Below are positions 36,315 to 44,979 of a DNA stretch of 64,000 bases, piece after piece. A program made the position numbers and the translations under genes. The DNA lies in the NCBI GenBank assembly GCA_026129905.1, contig JAHCHE010000033.1, positions 20,074 to 84,073 on the forward strand, read 5' to 3'. The stretch's first letter is position 1, and each line of letters opens with the position of its first letter. This stretch comes from Bryobacteraceae bacterium. GTDB lineage: Bacteria; Acidobacteriota; Terriglobia; Bryobacterales; Bryobacteraceae. Under the pieces are notes generated by a model. That model saw nothing but the letters and a program-made list of their open reading frames with translations. It searched no databases and was not told the DNA's origin.

Positions 36315-37781
36315 CTACCACTCCAGGAGGCGGTCGAACCGAATGGCCGGCGAGGGTGCTTCCGCGGTTTCGGTCCCGATGATGGTGTTGCTGTGCGGCT
36401 GGCGCCAGTAATAATTGCCGCCGATGGCGGCCTTGTACACCTCGCCGGTTTCCGGATCCACCAGGTCGGTCTCGCTGCGAATGGCGTTAATCGTCTTGCG
36501 CTGGATGTCGTCCTTGATCGCCTCGCGGCGCCAATAGCTCTTGTCGAGCATGTCCATCATGTCGCTGTTTGTCTTGGCCTGCTGCTGCGCGATGGCCATA
36601 CCGGTGCGCATCTCGCGCGCGGACCATTCCGGGTTCATGGTGAAAGTCCGCGTCATATGCGATAGCGCTTCAGCCGCGTCAGCGGCTTTCTCCGGATCCG
36701 CAATGAAGCCCTGGAGCACCGGCGCCTGCCAGACTTGAACCACTCCACTGTCCGTCAGGAGGGTGCCGGCCAGGAAATATCCACGCACCGGGCGTCCGCC
36801 TTCACGGCAAGTGAAGGCCACCTCGCCGTAGCTCCAGCGGAACTGTGGCGGCGAGTTCCGGTTCTTGAACTCGGAGAGATCGGAGCGATGGCTGCGGTCT
36901 ACCCATTCGAGTTGCTGGCAGTTCGGTCCGATTTTCTGCGCCACCCATTCGGAGGCGAACTGCACGCCCGTGCGATAGCTCAGTATCATCTGCACGCCGG
37001 GCTGATACCAGGAGCCTTCGCGCAGGCCGGTGCGCGCAGTCATCTCGTTAGGCACGCTGAACATGGGCATCTCGGCGTCGCCCACCAGGATCTGAACGGA
37101 TCGGTCCGGGGCGGTGACATTCATGACGGGCCTGGCATTGCCGGCCATGCGGTTGCGGGCGATGCCTCCCTCCACGTTCCAACCCGCCGGCGCCTCGACG
37201 GTGAATGCGCCCTCGCGGGGATCGGTGAATTTTGCGTACTGATTCCTGGCGGCCGTCTGCGGAGCGCCGGCCAGCGCGGCGGACGCTGTGTAGGAGAAGC
37301 TGCTCAACACCTGGATGAGGGTGGGGCGTTCGCGCGCATAATCAGCGCCCGGAGCGGCGATGGCGTAGAGCATTCCGTTCCGGCCGGAAAGGACGCACAA
37401 CACTGTGGCGCGGCCGGTTCCGCCAGCATAGGTGAAGGCAGCCATAGCCTGATTCGGGCCGGAGACCTGAAGCCGCTGGATGACGGCGCCCGGGAACGCG
37501 GCATTGAGTTCCGCGGGCCTGGAGCCGAGCCAAGCGTCCGCGGAAGATGGACGGCTGAGGAGGAGAGGACGCACGAGGGCGAGTGCGGCGCGGTCAGCGC
37601 GGGATACTCTGACGATGCCGCCGGGACTCTTTTCCACGATCCAGCCGGGAGGATGCTGCACTGTAAAACCGGCCGAATCCTCGCGTGTGACCCAGCCGGG
37701 CGCCGCGCCGACCGAAGCGTCGCGGCCGCACGCGCACAGGGCGAGAGCGATCGAAACAACGAAGGAAGATCTGGCGAACAC
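36315..37781 (-). CDS. Predicted lipoprotein of unknown function
   Basis: A GTG at 37781 follows GGAGG closely. The 488-residue product begins MFARSSFVVSIALALCACGRD, with a lipobox LCAC and an acylation cysteine, so it is a predicted lipoprotein, presumably processed by Lgt, Lsp and the nearby Lnt. It holds two similar beta-rich segments: TREDSAGFTVQHPPGWIVEK near residue 30 and DPREGAFTVEAPAGWNVEGG near 190, resembling repeated PsbP/YkuD-independent 'GW' folds. The C-terminal 100 residues are charged (REMRTGMAIAQQQAKTNSDM). I do not recognise the family. Confidence 0.7.
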   Translation of the reverse strand: MFARSSFVVSIALALCACGRDASVGAAPGWVTREDSAGFTVQHPPGWIVEKSPGGIVRVSRADRAALALVRPLLLSRPSSADAWLGSRPAELNAAFPGAVIQRLQVSGPNQAMAAFTYAGGTGRATVLCVLSGRNGMLYAIAAPGADYARERPTLIQVLSSFSYTASAALAGAPQTAARNQYAKFTDPREGAFTVEAPAGWNVEGGIARNRMAGNARPVMNVTAPDRSVQILVGDAEMPMFSVPNEMTARTGLREGSWYQPGVQMILSYRTGVQFASEWVAQKIGPNCQQLEWVDRSHRSDLSEFKNRNSPPQFRWSYGEVAFTCREGGRPVRGYFLAGTLLTDSGVVQVWQAPVLQGFIADPEKAADAAEALSHMTRTFTMNPEWSAREMRTGMAIAQQQAKTNSDMMDMLDKSYWRREAIKDDIQRKTINAIRSETDLVDPETGEVYKAAIGGNYYWRQPHSNTIIGTETAEAPSPAIRFDRLLEW

Positions 37782-37954
37782 ACCGCCTCCGGGGTACAGT
37801 GTAACGCGTTTCGGAGATTTTAGTCCCGAATACGGATGCTCGGCGTTTCGGGATGGCGCTGGCGGGGGAATTCGGCTGTTCTTCTTCGAGCCATCGGGAA
37901 TTTCGCCGATGAGACGAACTAAGGCGCGAATCCTCGCGCCGAGGTGGGTCTCTT

Positions 37955-39304
37955 ATGAAGATATACGATCTCCTGCGCGGAGCCGCGTGTGCGGTGGCCG
38001 CGCTGTTCGCCGGTCAGGTTGGGGCGCCGCTCGGAGCGCAGTCCTGGGACGTCGGGTCGAGTCTGGGCGGCATGCTGTCGGACCGCACGGACGGAAAACT
38101 GAAGCTGGGGGCGGAATCGCGGGTGCGGTATGAATCGCGCGCCGGAAACGCCTTCGGGCGCGACCCGGACATCTCCGACGCGCTGGTGCGGACGCGGCTT
38201 TCGCTCAGCTACAAGATCAACAAATGGCTGAAGTTTTCCGGCATGGTCCAGGATTCGCGATCGCCTTGGTACGGGCCGAACGCCCCTAACACGGTTCGCG
38301 ACCCGGTGGACTTGCAGGAGAGTTACTTGGAATTGTTCCCGGACCGGCAGAAGGGCTTCGGCTTTTCGGCAGGGCGGAGAATGCTGAACTACGGCGAAGC
38401 GCGGCTGATCGGGTCGCCGCAGTGGGGCAACCTCTCGCGCACGTTCGACCACGCGCGGGCGTACTACCGGACGTCGCGCGCTCAGTTCGAAGCGCTGCTG
38501 GTCTCGCCGGTGAAGATCCAGATCGGCGAATTCAACCGGCCGTTTCTGGGGGACCGCGTTTGGGGCGCCTACAACATCTTTCCGGATCTCTGGAGCGAAA
38601 ACCGGCTGGACGTATACCTGTTGCGGCGGGACCAGAACCGGCCGGGCGGGTTCACCGGCGGCAACCCGTCGGAGGGAACGGACCGGCTGGGCGTGAACAC
38701 GTTCGGCCTACGGCTGGCGGGTCCGCTTGCCTGGAGCGCGAAGTATAGCCTCGAGGCGGCCGTGCAGAACGGAAAGGTCGGGCCGGCGGCGCATCGCGGC
38801 CACGCTTGGTTTTCCGGAATCAGCCGGCGCTGGACAGCGGCCAAGCGGCCGTTGGACGTCTCCGCGGAATATAAGTTCGCTTCGGGCAACCGCAATCCCC
38901 GGGACGTTTCGCTGAGCCGGACGTTCGACCAGTTGTACCCCGCCAATCACGACAAATTCGGACATGAGGACCTGTTTAGCTGGAGAAACATACACAATGC
39001 CCGATCGCTGGCCACCTACGGCCTCACCAAAAACCTGGCCGTCAACCTCATGTACAACAGCTTCTGGCTGGCCAGTGCTCGCGACGCGCTGTACAGCGGC
39101 GCGGGCAAGTCGATCGCGCGTTCCGCGGACGGATCCGCCGGCCGCCATGTCGGCCAGGAAGCGGACGTCTTCGCCACCTACAAGTACGGGCACTTCCAGT
39201 TCGGCGCCGGCTACGGCCATTTCTTCGCCGGTGGATTCGTCAACAGGACGACGCCGGGCGTGTCGCCTGTGTATCTCTACGTGTTCCACACGTACACGCT
39301 GTAG
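37955..39304 (+). CDS. Outer-membrane alginate-export-type porin
   Basis: The ATG at 37955 follows GAGGTGG and starts MKIYDLLRGAACAVAALFAG, a signal peptide. The 449-residue product has many amphipathic strands and family-typical segments: LKLGAESRVRYESRAGNAFG, DLQESYLELF, GFSAGRRMLNYGEARLIGSP, DVSAEYKFASGNRNPRD and an aromatic end FHTYTL. It resembles porin-like proteins that pass sugars or sugar acids. It is 40 bases upstream of a small periplasmic protein gene and then a chemoreceptor, all on the same strand. Confidence 0.78.
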   Translation: MKIYDLLRGAACAVAALFAGQVGAPLGAQSWDVGSSLGGMLSDRTDGKLKLGAESRVRYESRAGNAFGRDPDISDALVRTRLSLSYKINKWLKFSGMVQDSRSPWYGPNAPNTVRDPVDLQESYLELFPDRQKGFGFSAGRRMLNYGEARLIGSPQWGNLSRTFDHARAYYRTSRAQFEALLVSPVKIQIGEFNRPFLGDRVWGAYNIFPDLWSENRLDVYLLRRDQNRPGGFTGGNPSEGTDRLGVNTFGLRLAGPLAWSAKYSLEAAVQNGKVGPAAHRGHAWFSGISRRWTAAKRPLDVSAEYKFASGNRNPRDVSLSRTFDQLYPANHDKFGHEDLFSWRNIHNARSLATYGLTKNLAVNLMYNSFWLASARDALYSGAGKSIARSADGSAGRHVGQEADVFATYKYGHFQFGAGYGHFFAGGFVNRTTPGVSPVYLYVFHTYTL

Positions 39305-39344
39305 CGATTCCCGGCTCCAGTCAGGAAAAGAAAGGATAAAGACA

Positions 39345-39899
39345 ATGAAAACGATTCTATGCTTGATTTCTGCCGCCGCCGTGGCGATCGTCCTTGCGGC
39401 TCCCGGCGCGCAGGCGCAAGGGCTGTCGTCCGATGTTCTGGTCAAGGTGGATGCCAAGGCGAAACAACTCGCGGCCTGGGGCAGCGACCCGGTGATCGTC
39501 GCCGCCGTCAAGGCGCACAACGTGGGCCCGTCAGCCGAGGCGGCCGCAATGACGAACGACAAATGGAAGACCCTCACGCTGCTCGATCCGTTCGTGCGGT
39601 CGTTCGCCAAGAACGCCGCGGCCGAGCAACTCAAGGCAAAGAAGGACGACATGGTCACGGAGTGCTTCGTCTCCGGAGCCGATGGAACCAAGGTGGCGTT
39701 CCTGTCGAAGACCACCAGTTGGTCGCACAAGGGCAAGGACAAACACGACGCGCCGATGTCCGGTAAAACGTGGGTCGGGCCGGTGGAGGTGGACGAATCG
39801 ACCGGCCAGCAACAGGTGCAGGTAGGAGTGCCGGTGCTGGACGGCGGAAAGCCGATCGGTTCGATTGTCGTCGGGCTGGGCCTGTCGAAACTGAAATGA
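39345..39899 (+). CDS. Periplasmic single-Cache-like protein
   Basis: AAAGGATAAAGACA precedes the ATG at 39345. The 184-residue product has a signal peptide ending AAPGAQAQG and no membrane helix after it. The mature part has a helix ([20 protein letters not shown]), [57 protein letters not shown] and [20 protein letters not shown]. This order matches the ligand-binding Cache (PDC) domains of chemoreceptors, but as a free periplasmic protein. Lying between a porin and an MCP, it may present a ligand to the receptor; that is an inference. Confidence 0.7.
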   Translation: MKTILCLISAAAVAIVLAAPGAQAQGLSSDVLVKVDAKAKQLAAWGSDPVIVAAVKAHNVGPSAEAAAMTNDKWKTLTLLDPFVRSFAKNAAAEQLKAKKDDMVTECFVSGADGTKVAFLSKTTSWSHKGKDKHDAPMSGKTWVGPVEVDESTGQQQVQVGVPVLDGGKPIGSIVVGLGLSKLK

Positions 39900-39915
39900 G
39901 CGACAGGAACGTCCC

Positions 39916-41313
39916 ATGAAAACGACGGCGGTTACGCGACAACTCATGATCCTGCTGGCCGCCTTCGTCGCCGCGCTGGGCGGGGCGACGGCGGCCCTCT
40001 CTTACCTTCTGTATGACCAGTCGAATATGGCGCGGGCGGCGGCCGCGCAGGCGGACGAAAGCAACGAATCGCTGTTCGCCCTGGTGGAATCGCTGACCGA
40101 GATGCAGTCAGGGCTGCTGAAAACAGTTCGTGAGAAGGACCCGGACGAACTCGAAAAACTGCTCGCCGAAGATAAGAAGTTGCGGGACGAGGCGCGGGAG
40201 AGGATCCGCCAGTCCCGGGACGCGAGCGGCGGGTTGCAGAAATCGTTCGAGGCGCTGTCGGCGGCAAGCGAGAAACTGCTCGGCGTATTGCTGCTCGGCG
40301 AATACGCCCAGGCGCAGCAACTGTTCATCGAAGAAGCCAATCCCGCCTTCGACGAACTGCTGGTGTCGGTTCACGGCCATCAGAAAGCGGAACGCAACGG
40401 GCGCGAGGAAGCGGCCGCGCAAGGGCGGCAGCGCGTGGCCTGGAAGCAGGGCTTGGCGCTGGCGCTGGTGGTATTGATGGCGGCCGCCCTGACCGGGTTC
40501 GCAACCGTCCTGACGCGGCGCATCGGCAATAACTTGCGGCGGGCCGCGACGGAGCTTGCGTCCGGATCGGAGCAGATCAAGTCGGCGGCGGAACAGATCG
40601 CCTCGTCGTCGCAGACGCTGGCGGCGGGCGCGACCGAACAAGCGGCCTCGCTCGAGGAGACCTCCGCTTCCACCGAGGAGATCACCGCGATGACGGGGAG
40701 GACCTCCGAGACCCTGCGGCAGGCGGCCGGCCTGATGGCCGATGCGTCGCTGCGGGTCGGAGACGCCAATCAGCGCCTGGACCTGCTGGTGACGGCGATG
40801 AAGGAGGTCGAGTCGTCCGGCCAGAAGGTCTCCAAGATCATCCGCGTGATCGACGAGATTGCGTTCCAGACCAACATCCTGGCGCTGAACGCGGCGGTGG
40901 AAGCCGCCCGGGCCGGAGAAGCGGGCCTGGGATTCGCGGTGGTCTCCGACGAGGTGCGGAGCCTCGCGCAGCGCTGCGCCCAAGCGGCGCACGACACCAC
41001 GGCGCTGATCGAGGAGTCGATCGCGAAGTCGAAGGAATGCGCGCACCGGCTCGACGAGGTCTCCGAGTCGATTCGCTCGACAACCACGACCACCGGCCAG
41101 ACCAAAGCGCTGATCGACGAAGTCACCGTCGCGAGCCAGGAGCAGGCGCGCGGGACCCAACAGATCGCCCGGGCCGTCTCGCAGATGGGCGAGGTTACGC
41201 AACGCACCGCGGCCGGCGCCGAAGAAGGCGCGGCGGCGGCGCAACAGCTCAATGGTCAGGCGGCCGTCCTGGGTCGGGTGGTCAAGGACCTGGGCGCCCT
41301 GGTCGGAGCGTAA
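39916..41313 (+). CDS. Methyl-accepting chemotaxis protein
   Basis: The 465-residue product has membrane segments near residues 10-32 and 174-196. The periplasmic part between them is all-helical and highly charged (four-helix-bundle type, [20 protein letters not shown]). A cytoplasmic signalling domain follows with the hairpin tip [20 protein letters not shown] and [19 protein letters not shown]. Glu/Gln pairs on the flanking helices are probable methylation sites ([15 protein letters not shown]). There is no clear HAMP domain between the second helix and the signalling domain beyond a short segment. It is 16 bases downstream of the Cache-like gene, so operon partners are likely. Confidence 0.93.
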   Translation: MKTTAVTRQLMILLAAFVAALGGATAALSYLLYDQSNMARAAAAQADESNESLFALVESLTEMQSGLLKTVREKDPDELEKLLAEDKKLRDEARERIRQSRDASGGLQKSFEALSAASEKLLGVLLLGEYAQAQQLFIEEANPAFDELLVSVHGHQKAERNGREEAAAQGRQRVAWKQGLALALVVLMAAALTGFATVLTRRIGNNLRRAATELASGSEQIKSAAEQIASSSQTLAAGATEQAASLEETSASTEEITAMTGRTSETLRQAAGLMADASLRVGDANQRLDLLVTAMKEVESSGQKVSKIIRVIDEIAFQTNILALNAAVEAARAGEAGLGFAVVSDEVRSLAQRCAQAAHDTTALIEESIAKSKECAHRLDEVSESIRSTTTTTGQTKALIDEVTVASQEQARGTQQIARAVSQMGEVTQRTAAGAEEGAAAAQQLNGQAAVLGRVVKDLGALVGA

Positions 41314-41349
41314 CGGTAGACGCGCTGTCGCGTTGCTGGAGCATGTATT

Positions 41350-41667
41350 GTGGCGTTAATCTCCTACCGCTCTGTCGTGATGAACAGGCTCTATCGAACG
41401 CCGTACGCCGATTTGGTCACGGGCGCATTGACAGCCTACGATCTTCCTGATTTGGCAGCGTGCCTGGCGCCGAGAAGACTGTTGATCGTGAATCCCAAAG
41501 ACCAACTTCTGGCCTCGGCATCCGCGGGATTGATAGAGAAAGAGTTCTCGATTGTTCGCGCCGCGTTCTCAAAAGCTGGCGCCGCATCAAGCTTCGTCGT
41601 TCGGTCATCAGAGTCGTTGCAGCCACTCGAGGACGTCTTCTCTGCGTGGCCCGAATCGCAAAAGTAA
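41350..41667 (+). pseudogene. C-terminal fragment of an alpha/beta hydrolase (acetyl-xylan-esterase-like)
   Basis: A short frame encodes GALTAYDLPDLAACLAPRRL followed by LIVNPKDQLL, the end-of-fold pattern of prolyl-oligopeptidase or acetyl-xylan-esterase hydrolases, where a strand and the acidic triad residue follow 'DL..L.APR.LL'. There is no nucleophile elbow, no start region and no ribosome-binding site, so this is the truncated 3' remnant of a larger gene. It marks the left side of a rearranged patch that continues to about 43700. Confidence 0.55.
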
Positions 41668-41737
41668 GCGACCGAACATCCGTCGCTGAGCGGAGGAAAC
41701 CATGGCATAGCGCCTTGGCTTCCCGCCCTCCTGGAAC

Positions 41738-42676
41738 TCAAACCGCGCGCTTGAGGAACGCGACGGCCTGCGCGTAGATGCGCGTCACCAGGGCCGGGTC
41801 GACGTCGCGGAAGCCGTGGCCGCCGTCCGGGACCGTGATCAGCTCGTGCTTCACCTTGTTCTTCTCCAGCTCACGAGCCATCATGACGGACTGCTCGTAG
41901 GGAACGTCGGTATCCCTGGTCCCATGGATGAGCAGCGTTGGCGGATACGCGGGAGTCACGTTGCGCACTGGGCAGTACATCTTGAACCAGGCGGCGTCGC
42001 GGAACGGGTCGCGGCCGGCGACCTGCTGGGGCCAGATGCCTTGCTGGCGGCAGTAAAGATAGAAGGTTCCGCGCTCGTTTTTCTCCGGCGGCTCGGCGAG
42101 CGGGGCGCTTCCCACGGCCGCGTAGGCTTTCTCTTTCGGCACCGCCGGCTGCCGGTTGTAGAATTCGTCGGGACGGCTGTACCAGGGTCCGATGATGTCG
42201 CCGTAGCCCCAGAAAGAAACCAGCGCGCGTGGCGGAGGCGCCGCGTGGAAACCGCTCATTAACGTGAGATAGCCCCCGGCCGAACCGCCGGAGACCGTGA
42301 GGCGGCCTCCATCGGCGTTGAACAGCGACGGGCCTTTCGTCCGCACCCACGCGCAGGCGTCCTTCAGGTCGGCTATGATTTCGGGCAGCTTTGTTTCCGG
42401 CGCGAGCCGGTAATCGATCGAAACGACGGCGAACCCCGCATCGAGCAGCGAAGTCAGAAATTGCGCCGGGATGCCGCGGCGGTCTCCCATGATCAAGGCG
42501 CCGCCGTGGACCCACATCAGCACGGGCTTTCTGACGCCGCCCTCGGCGCCGTACACGTCGGCCTTGATCTCGCACGGGCCAGCCGTTTTGTAGGTGTACG
42601 TTTTCGGAGCCGGCTTCGTCGCAGCCTGACTGGCCAGCAAGGCCAGGAACTCGCGCCGGCCGAGCGCATCGAGCAT
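41738..42676 (-). CDS. Alpha/beta hydrolase (esterase/lipase, HSL-like)
   Basis: The 312-residue product has the oxyanion-hole motif VLMWVHGGALIMGDRRG near residue 53, the nucleophile elbow TVSGGSAGGYLTLM near residue 130, the acid in LLIHGTRDTDVPY and the histidine in VPDGGHGFRDVD. The N-terminus MLDALGRREFLALLASQAAT looks like a Tat-type leader with a short basic part, so export is possible. The enzyme probably cleaves small carboxyl esters. It lies ten bases downstream of the SDR copy 2. Confidence 0.85.
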   Translation of the reverse strand: MLDALGRREFLALLASQAATKPAPKTYTYKTAGPCEIKADVYGAEGGVRKPVLMWVHGGALIMGDRRGIPAQFLTSLLDAGFAVVSIDYRLAPETKLPEIIADLKDACAWVRTKGPSLFNADGGRLTVSGGSAGGYLTLMSGFHAAPPPRALVSFWGYGDIIGPWYSRPDEFYNRQPAVPKEKAYAAVGSAPLAEPPEKNERGTFYLYCRQQGIWPQQVAGRDPFRDAAWFKMYCPVRNVTPAYPPTLLIHGTRDTDVPYEQSVMMARELEKNKVKHELITVPDGGHGFRDVDPALVTRIYAQAVAFLKRAV

Positions 42677-42686
42677 GGAAACCTCC

Positions 42687-43493
42687 TCAACCCGCGTAGA
42701 GCGTCATGCCGCCGTCCACGCGCAGAATCTGTCCGTGGATGAAGCGGGCGCCGTCGCCCGCCAGGAAGGCCACCACGTCCGCAATTTCCTCGGGCTCCCC
42801 GTAGCGATTCAAAGACGCCTCGTGTTGCATCATCTCCGGGTCCACCTTGCGTGTGGCCAGAAAGCGCGCGGTTTTCGTCGGGCCGGGGCTGACGGCGTTG
42901 ACGCGCACCCCGTACGGCCGAAGCTCGAAGGCCAGGCACCGCGTGTAGTGCGCCACGGCCGCCTTCAGCGTGGAGTAGACGACCTCGGGCGACGTCCCGA
43001 AATGGGCGGCGCCGGAGGCGATGTTGATCACGCAGCCGCGCCGCCGCTCGACCATCGGCTTGCAGAACGCCTGGCAGACGAGCATCGTCCCGATGAGGTT
43101 GTTGTTCACCAGCGTCTGAATATCCTCGAAGGAAATGTCGAGCGCATTGTTGGGCGAAGGCTTCCCGCCGGAAGCGCCGATGTCGCCGCCCGCGCAGTTG
43201 ACCAGAACGTCGACGGGACCAAGCCGGTCCGCGATGAACGACGCCATCCCGAAGACCGTGTCGCGATCGCCGATGTTGCCGGCCACCGCGGCGGTGGGGC
43301 CGCCTGATCGCGCGATCGCGGCCGCCACCTGGTCGATGTCGGAGGCCTCGCCGTACTTGGCCGGCGCCTCGCGGTTGATGTCGTGAATGGCGACGTCGGC
43401 GCCGAGTTCGGCCAGCCGCGCAGCGATCGCCCGGCCCAGGCCCCGGCCTGAGCCGGTGACGAACGCAATCCTGCCTTCGAGTGGTTTATCCAT
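42687..43493 (-). CDS. SDR-family oxidoreductase (copy 2)
   Basis: This is an intact 268-residue SDR, identical to the product at 21682-22488 except for two residues. It keeps VTGSGRGLGRAIAARL, VNCAGGDIGA and VYSTLKAAVAH. The same start (MDKPLEG) is used. By eye the gene differs from copy 1 at three bases in 807, so the duplication or a gene-conversion event is recent. In this position it lies upstream of the alpha/beta hydrolase, unlike copy 1, and so may be under different control. Confidence 0.9.
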   Translation of the reverse strand: MDKPLEGRIAFVTGSGRGLGRAIAARLAELGADVAIHDINREAPAKYGEASDIDQVAAAIARSGGPTAAVAGNIGDRDTVFGMASFIADRLGPVDVLVNCAGGDIGASGGKPSPNNALDISFEDIQTLVNNNLIGTMLVCQAFCKPMVERRRGCVINIASGAAHFGTSPEVVYSTLKAAVAHYTRCLAFELRPYGVRVNAVSPGPTKTARFLATRKVDPEMMQHEASLNRYGEPEEIADVVAFLAGDGARFIHGQILRVDGGMTLYAG

Positions 43494-43510
43494 TCCGTCC
43501 TGTGTCTCTT

Positions 43511-43693
43511 CTACATGAGCCCGAGGCTCTTCATATTCGCGGCGCTGCGGCGGATCATCGCCAGTTCGTACGCGACGATCTCCTCCGGGAAGGGCACGCA
43601 GCCGTCGCCGATCGCGCAGCGCACCAGGCGGTAGCCCTCATCGGTCCACTGCGCATTGTAGTCCTTCAGGTGGACGTGCCGTACCAGCGGCGC
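43511..43693 (-). pseudogene. Remnant of the TIM-barrel isomerase gene with in-frame internal deletion
   Basis: The reading frame keeps APLVRHVHLKDYNAQWTDEG followed by CVPFPE joined directly to EIVAYELAMIRRSAANM, so residues of about 230-303 of the parent product are gone without a frameshift, and everything before the HVHLKDYN strand is missing. Catalytic metal ligands from the first half are absent, so the product cannot be an active enzyme. The left part matches copy 1 almost perfectly, the right part less well. Confidence 0.88.
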
Positions 43694-43758
43694 TTCCCTC
43701 CTGGCCGACGTGAAACGGGGGCGTCGCGAGACGCGCGGGGGCGGTGAATTGAGCCAGG

Positions 43759-44979
43759 TTACTTGAAATTGCTGTAGGGGCCGGCTTCCTTCCAGTCGGT
43801 GAGGCTCAGGCCCTCGGTGTCCCACACCACCTTGCCGGCCCGCACGGTCAGCACGCAGCGAATCCGCTTGTCCGCGGTGAGCTTGCCGTGCCCGGAATCG
43901 AGCAAGGCGAACCGACCCTTATCCAGCGCCAGCACCGCGACGTCCGCTTCGCCGCCTTCGGTCAGCGCGCCCAGTTCGGGCCGGCGGATGGCCCGCGCCG
44001 GATTCGCCGTCACGCACGCGATCACCTGCTCCAGCGTCATGCCCAGGTTGAGGAATTTCGACATCACGTTGGTGAGCGTGGCGCGGGGCAGCATCACGCT
44101 GTCCTTGTGGAGGTCCGTCGAGATCGTGTCCGGCAGGAAGCCCTGCTGGATGGCTGGCGCCGCAATCCGGAACCAGAAGCTGCCGGAGCCGTGGCCGACG
44201 TCGAACAGGACGCCGCGCTTCCGCGCCTCCCACATGTACGGCTGGACCTTCTTCGCGGCGTCGAGTTGCGGCGTCAGCCGTCCATAGAAGTGGGTATGGA
44301 TGTCGCCGGGGCGCATATGCTGGAGGATCAGCTCGCGGTAGCCCCGGCCGGGCTTCGGATGGAAATCCACCATGGCGACGGTGGCGCTGCGTTCGGCCGC
44401 CTTCACCGCGCGGTCCACCGCTTCCCAATCGGCGGGCTGGTAGTGCGCTGTCTTGATGCCCACGATGATTTCCGGGTACTTGCGCGCCATCGCGGCCGCC
44501 GCGTCCACGTCCATCTGCGCGACGTCGTCCTCCACCTCGGCGCCGTACATGCCTGCCCCGACGATGTTGAGGAACGCCAGCAGACGCGTGTCGGCTTTGT
44601 CGATCACATTCGACTTGAACGCCTCGAAGTTCTTCCAGCCGGAACTGCCGGCGTCGACCGCCGTCGTGACGCCGAAGCGCAGCGCGTTGTGGTCCGGGTT
44701 CAGGTTCAGGTCCGCGCCCTGCGCGTCGAAGTGCGCATGGATGTCGATGAGTCCTGGCGTGACGTAGTAGTCTCCCGCCTCCACCACCACCCGCGCGTGA
44801 GCCGCGGGAATGCTCTGCGCCACCCGAGCGATCTTGCCGCCCGCTATCGCGACGTCGAGGACGGCGTTGCGCTGGTTTTTCGGATCGATTACCCGACCGT
44901 TCTTCAGCAGCAGGTCGTAAATTTGTTGCGCGCCGCACGGGGCCGCCAGCAGCGTGAGAACGAGCAGCCCGCGCCTCAT
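43759..44979 (-). CDS. Secreted metal-dependent amidohydrolase / dihydroorotase-like enzyme (paralog 2)
   Basis: The ATG at 44979 overlaps the upstream paralog's stop by four bases (ATGA) and encodes a signal peptide (MRRGLLVLTLLAAPCGAQ). The 406-residue product has amidohydrolase features: LLLKNGRVIDPKNQRNAV, TPGLIDIHAHFDAQG (metal H-x-H), the lysine in IVGIKTAHYQPAD that is usually carboxylated, the later His in GDIHTHFYGRL and DVGHGSGSFWF, and the Asp in ISTDLHKDSVM. It probably hydrolyses a cyclic amide or N-acyl compound in the periplasm. It is paralogous to the next gene upstream, at 44976-46199. Confidence 0.85.
   Translation of the reverse strand: MRRGLLVLTLLAAPCGAQQIYDLLLKNGRVIDPKNQRNAVLDVAIAGGKIARVAQSIPAAHARVVVEAGDYYVTPGLIDIHAHFDAQGADLNLNPDHNALRFGVTTAVDAGSSGWKNFEAFKSNVIDKADTRLLAFLNIVGAGMYGAEVEDDVAQMDVDAAAAMARKYPEIIVGIKTAHYQPADWEAVDRAVKAAERSATVAMVDFHPKPGRGYRELILQHMRPGDIHTHFYGRLTPQLDAAKKVQPYMWEARKRGVLFDVGHGSGSFWFRIAAPAIQQGFLPDTISTDLHKDSVMLPRATLTNVMSKFLNLGMTLEQVIACVTANPARAIRRPELGALTEGGEADVAVLALDKGRFALLDSGHGKLTADKRIRCVLTVRAGKVVWDTEGLSLTDWKEAGPYSNFK

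Larger units (their letters stand above)
42686..43693. repeat. Segmental duplication, copy 2 (rearranged)
   Basis: This block is the partner of 21681-22910. It lacks the equivalent of 22579-22800 (222 bases, exactly 74 codons) and stops abruptly at 43693 inside the isomerase sequence. The bases that flank the missing part in copy 1 are a 12-base direct repeat (GCGACGATCTCC at 22567 and 22792), but the join retains an extra TCC. Confidence 0.9.

Noticed and set aside
43511..43825. Frame of 104 codons reading through the isomerase remnant into unrelated sequence
   Set aside because: Only 43511-43693 has homology. The upstream extension is unrelated sequence joined at the duplication end and has no start signal.
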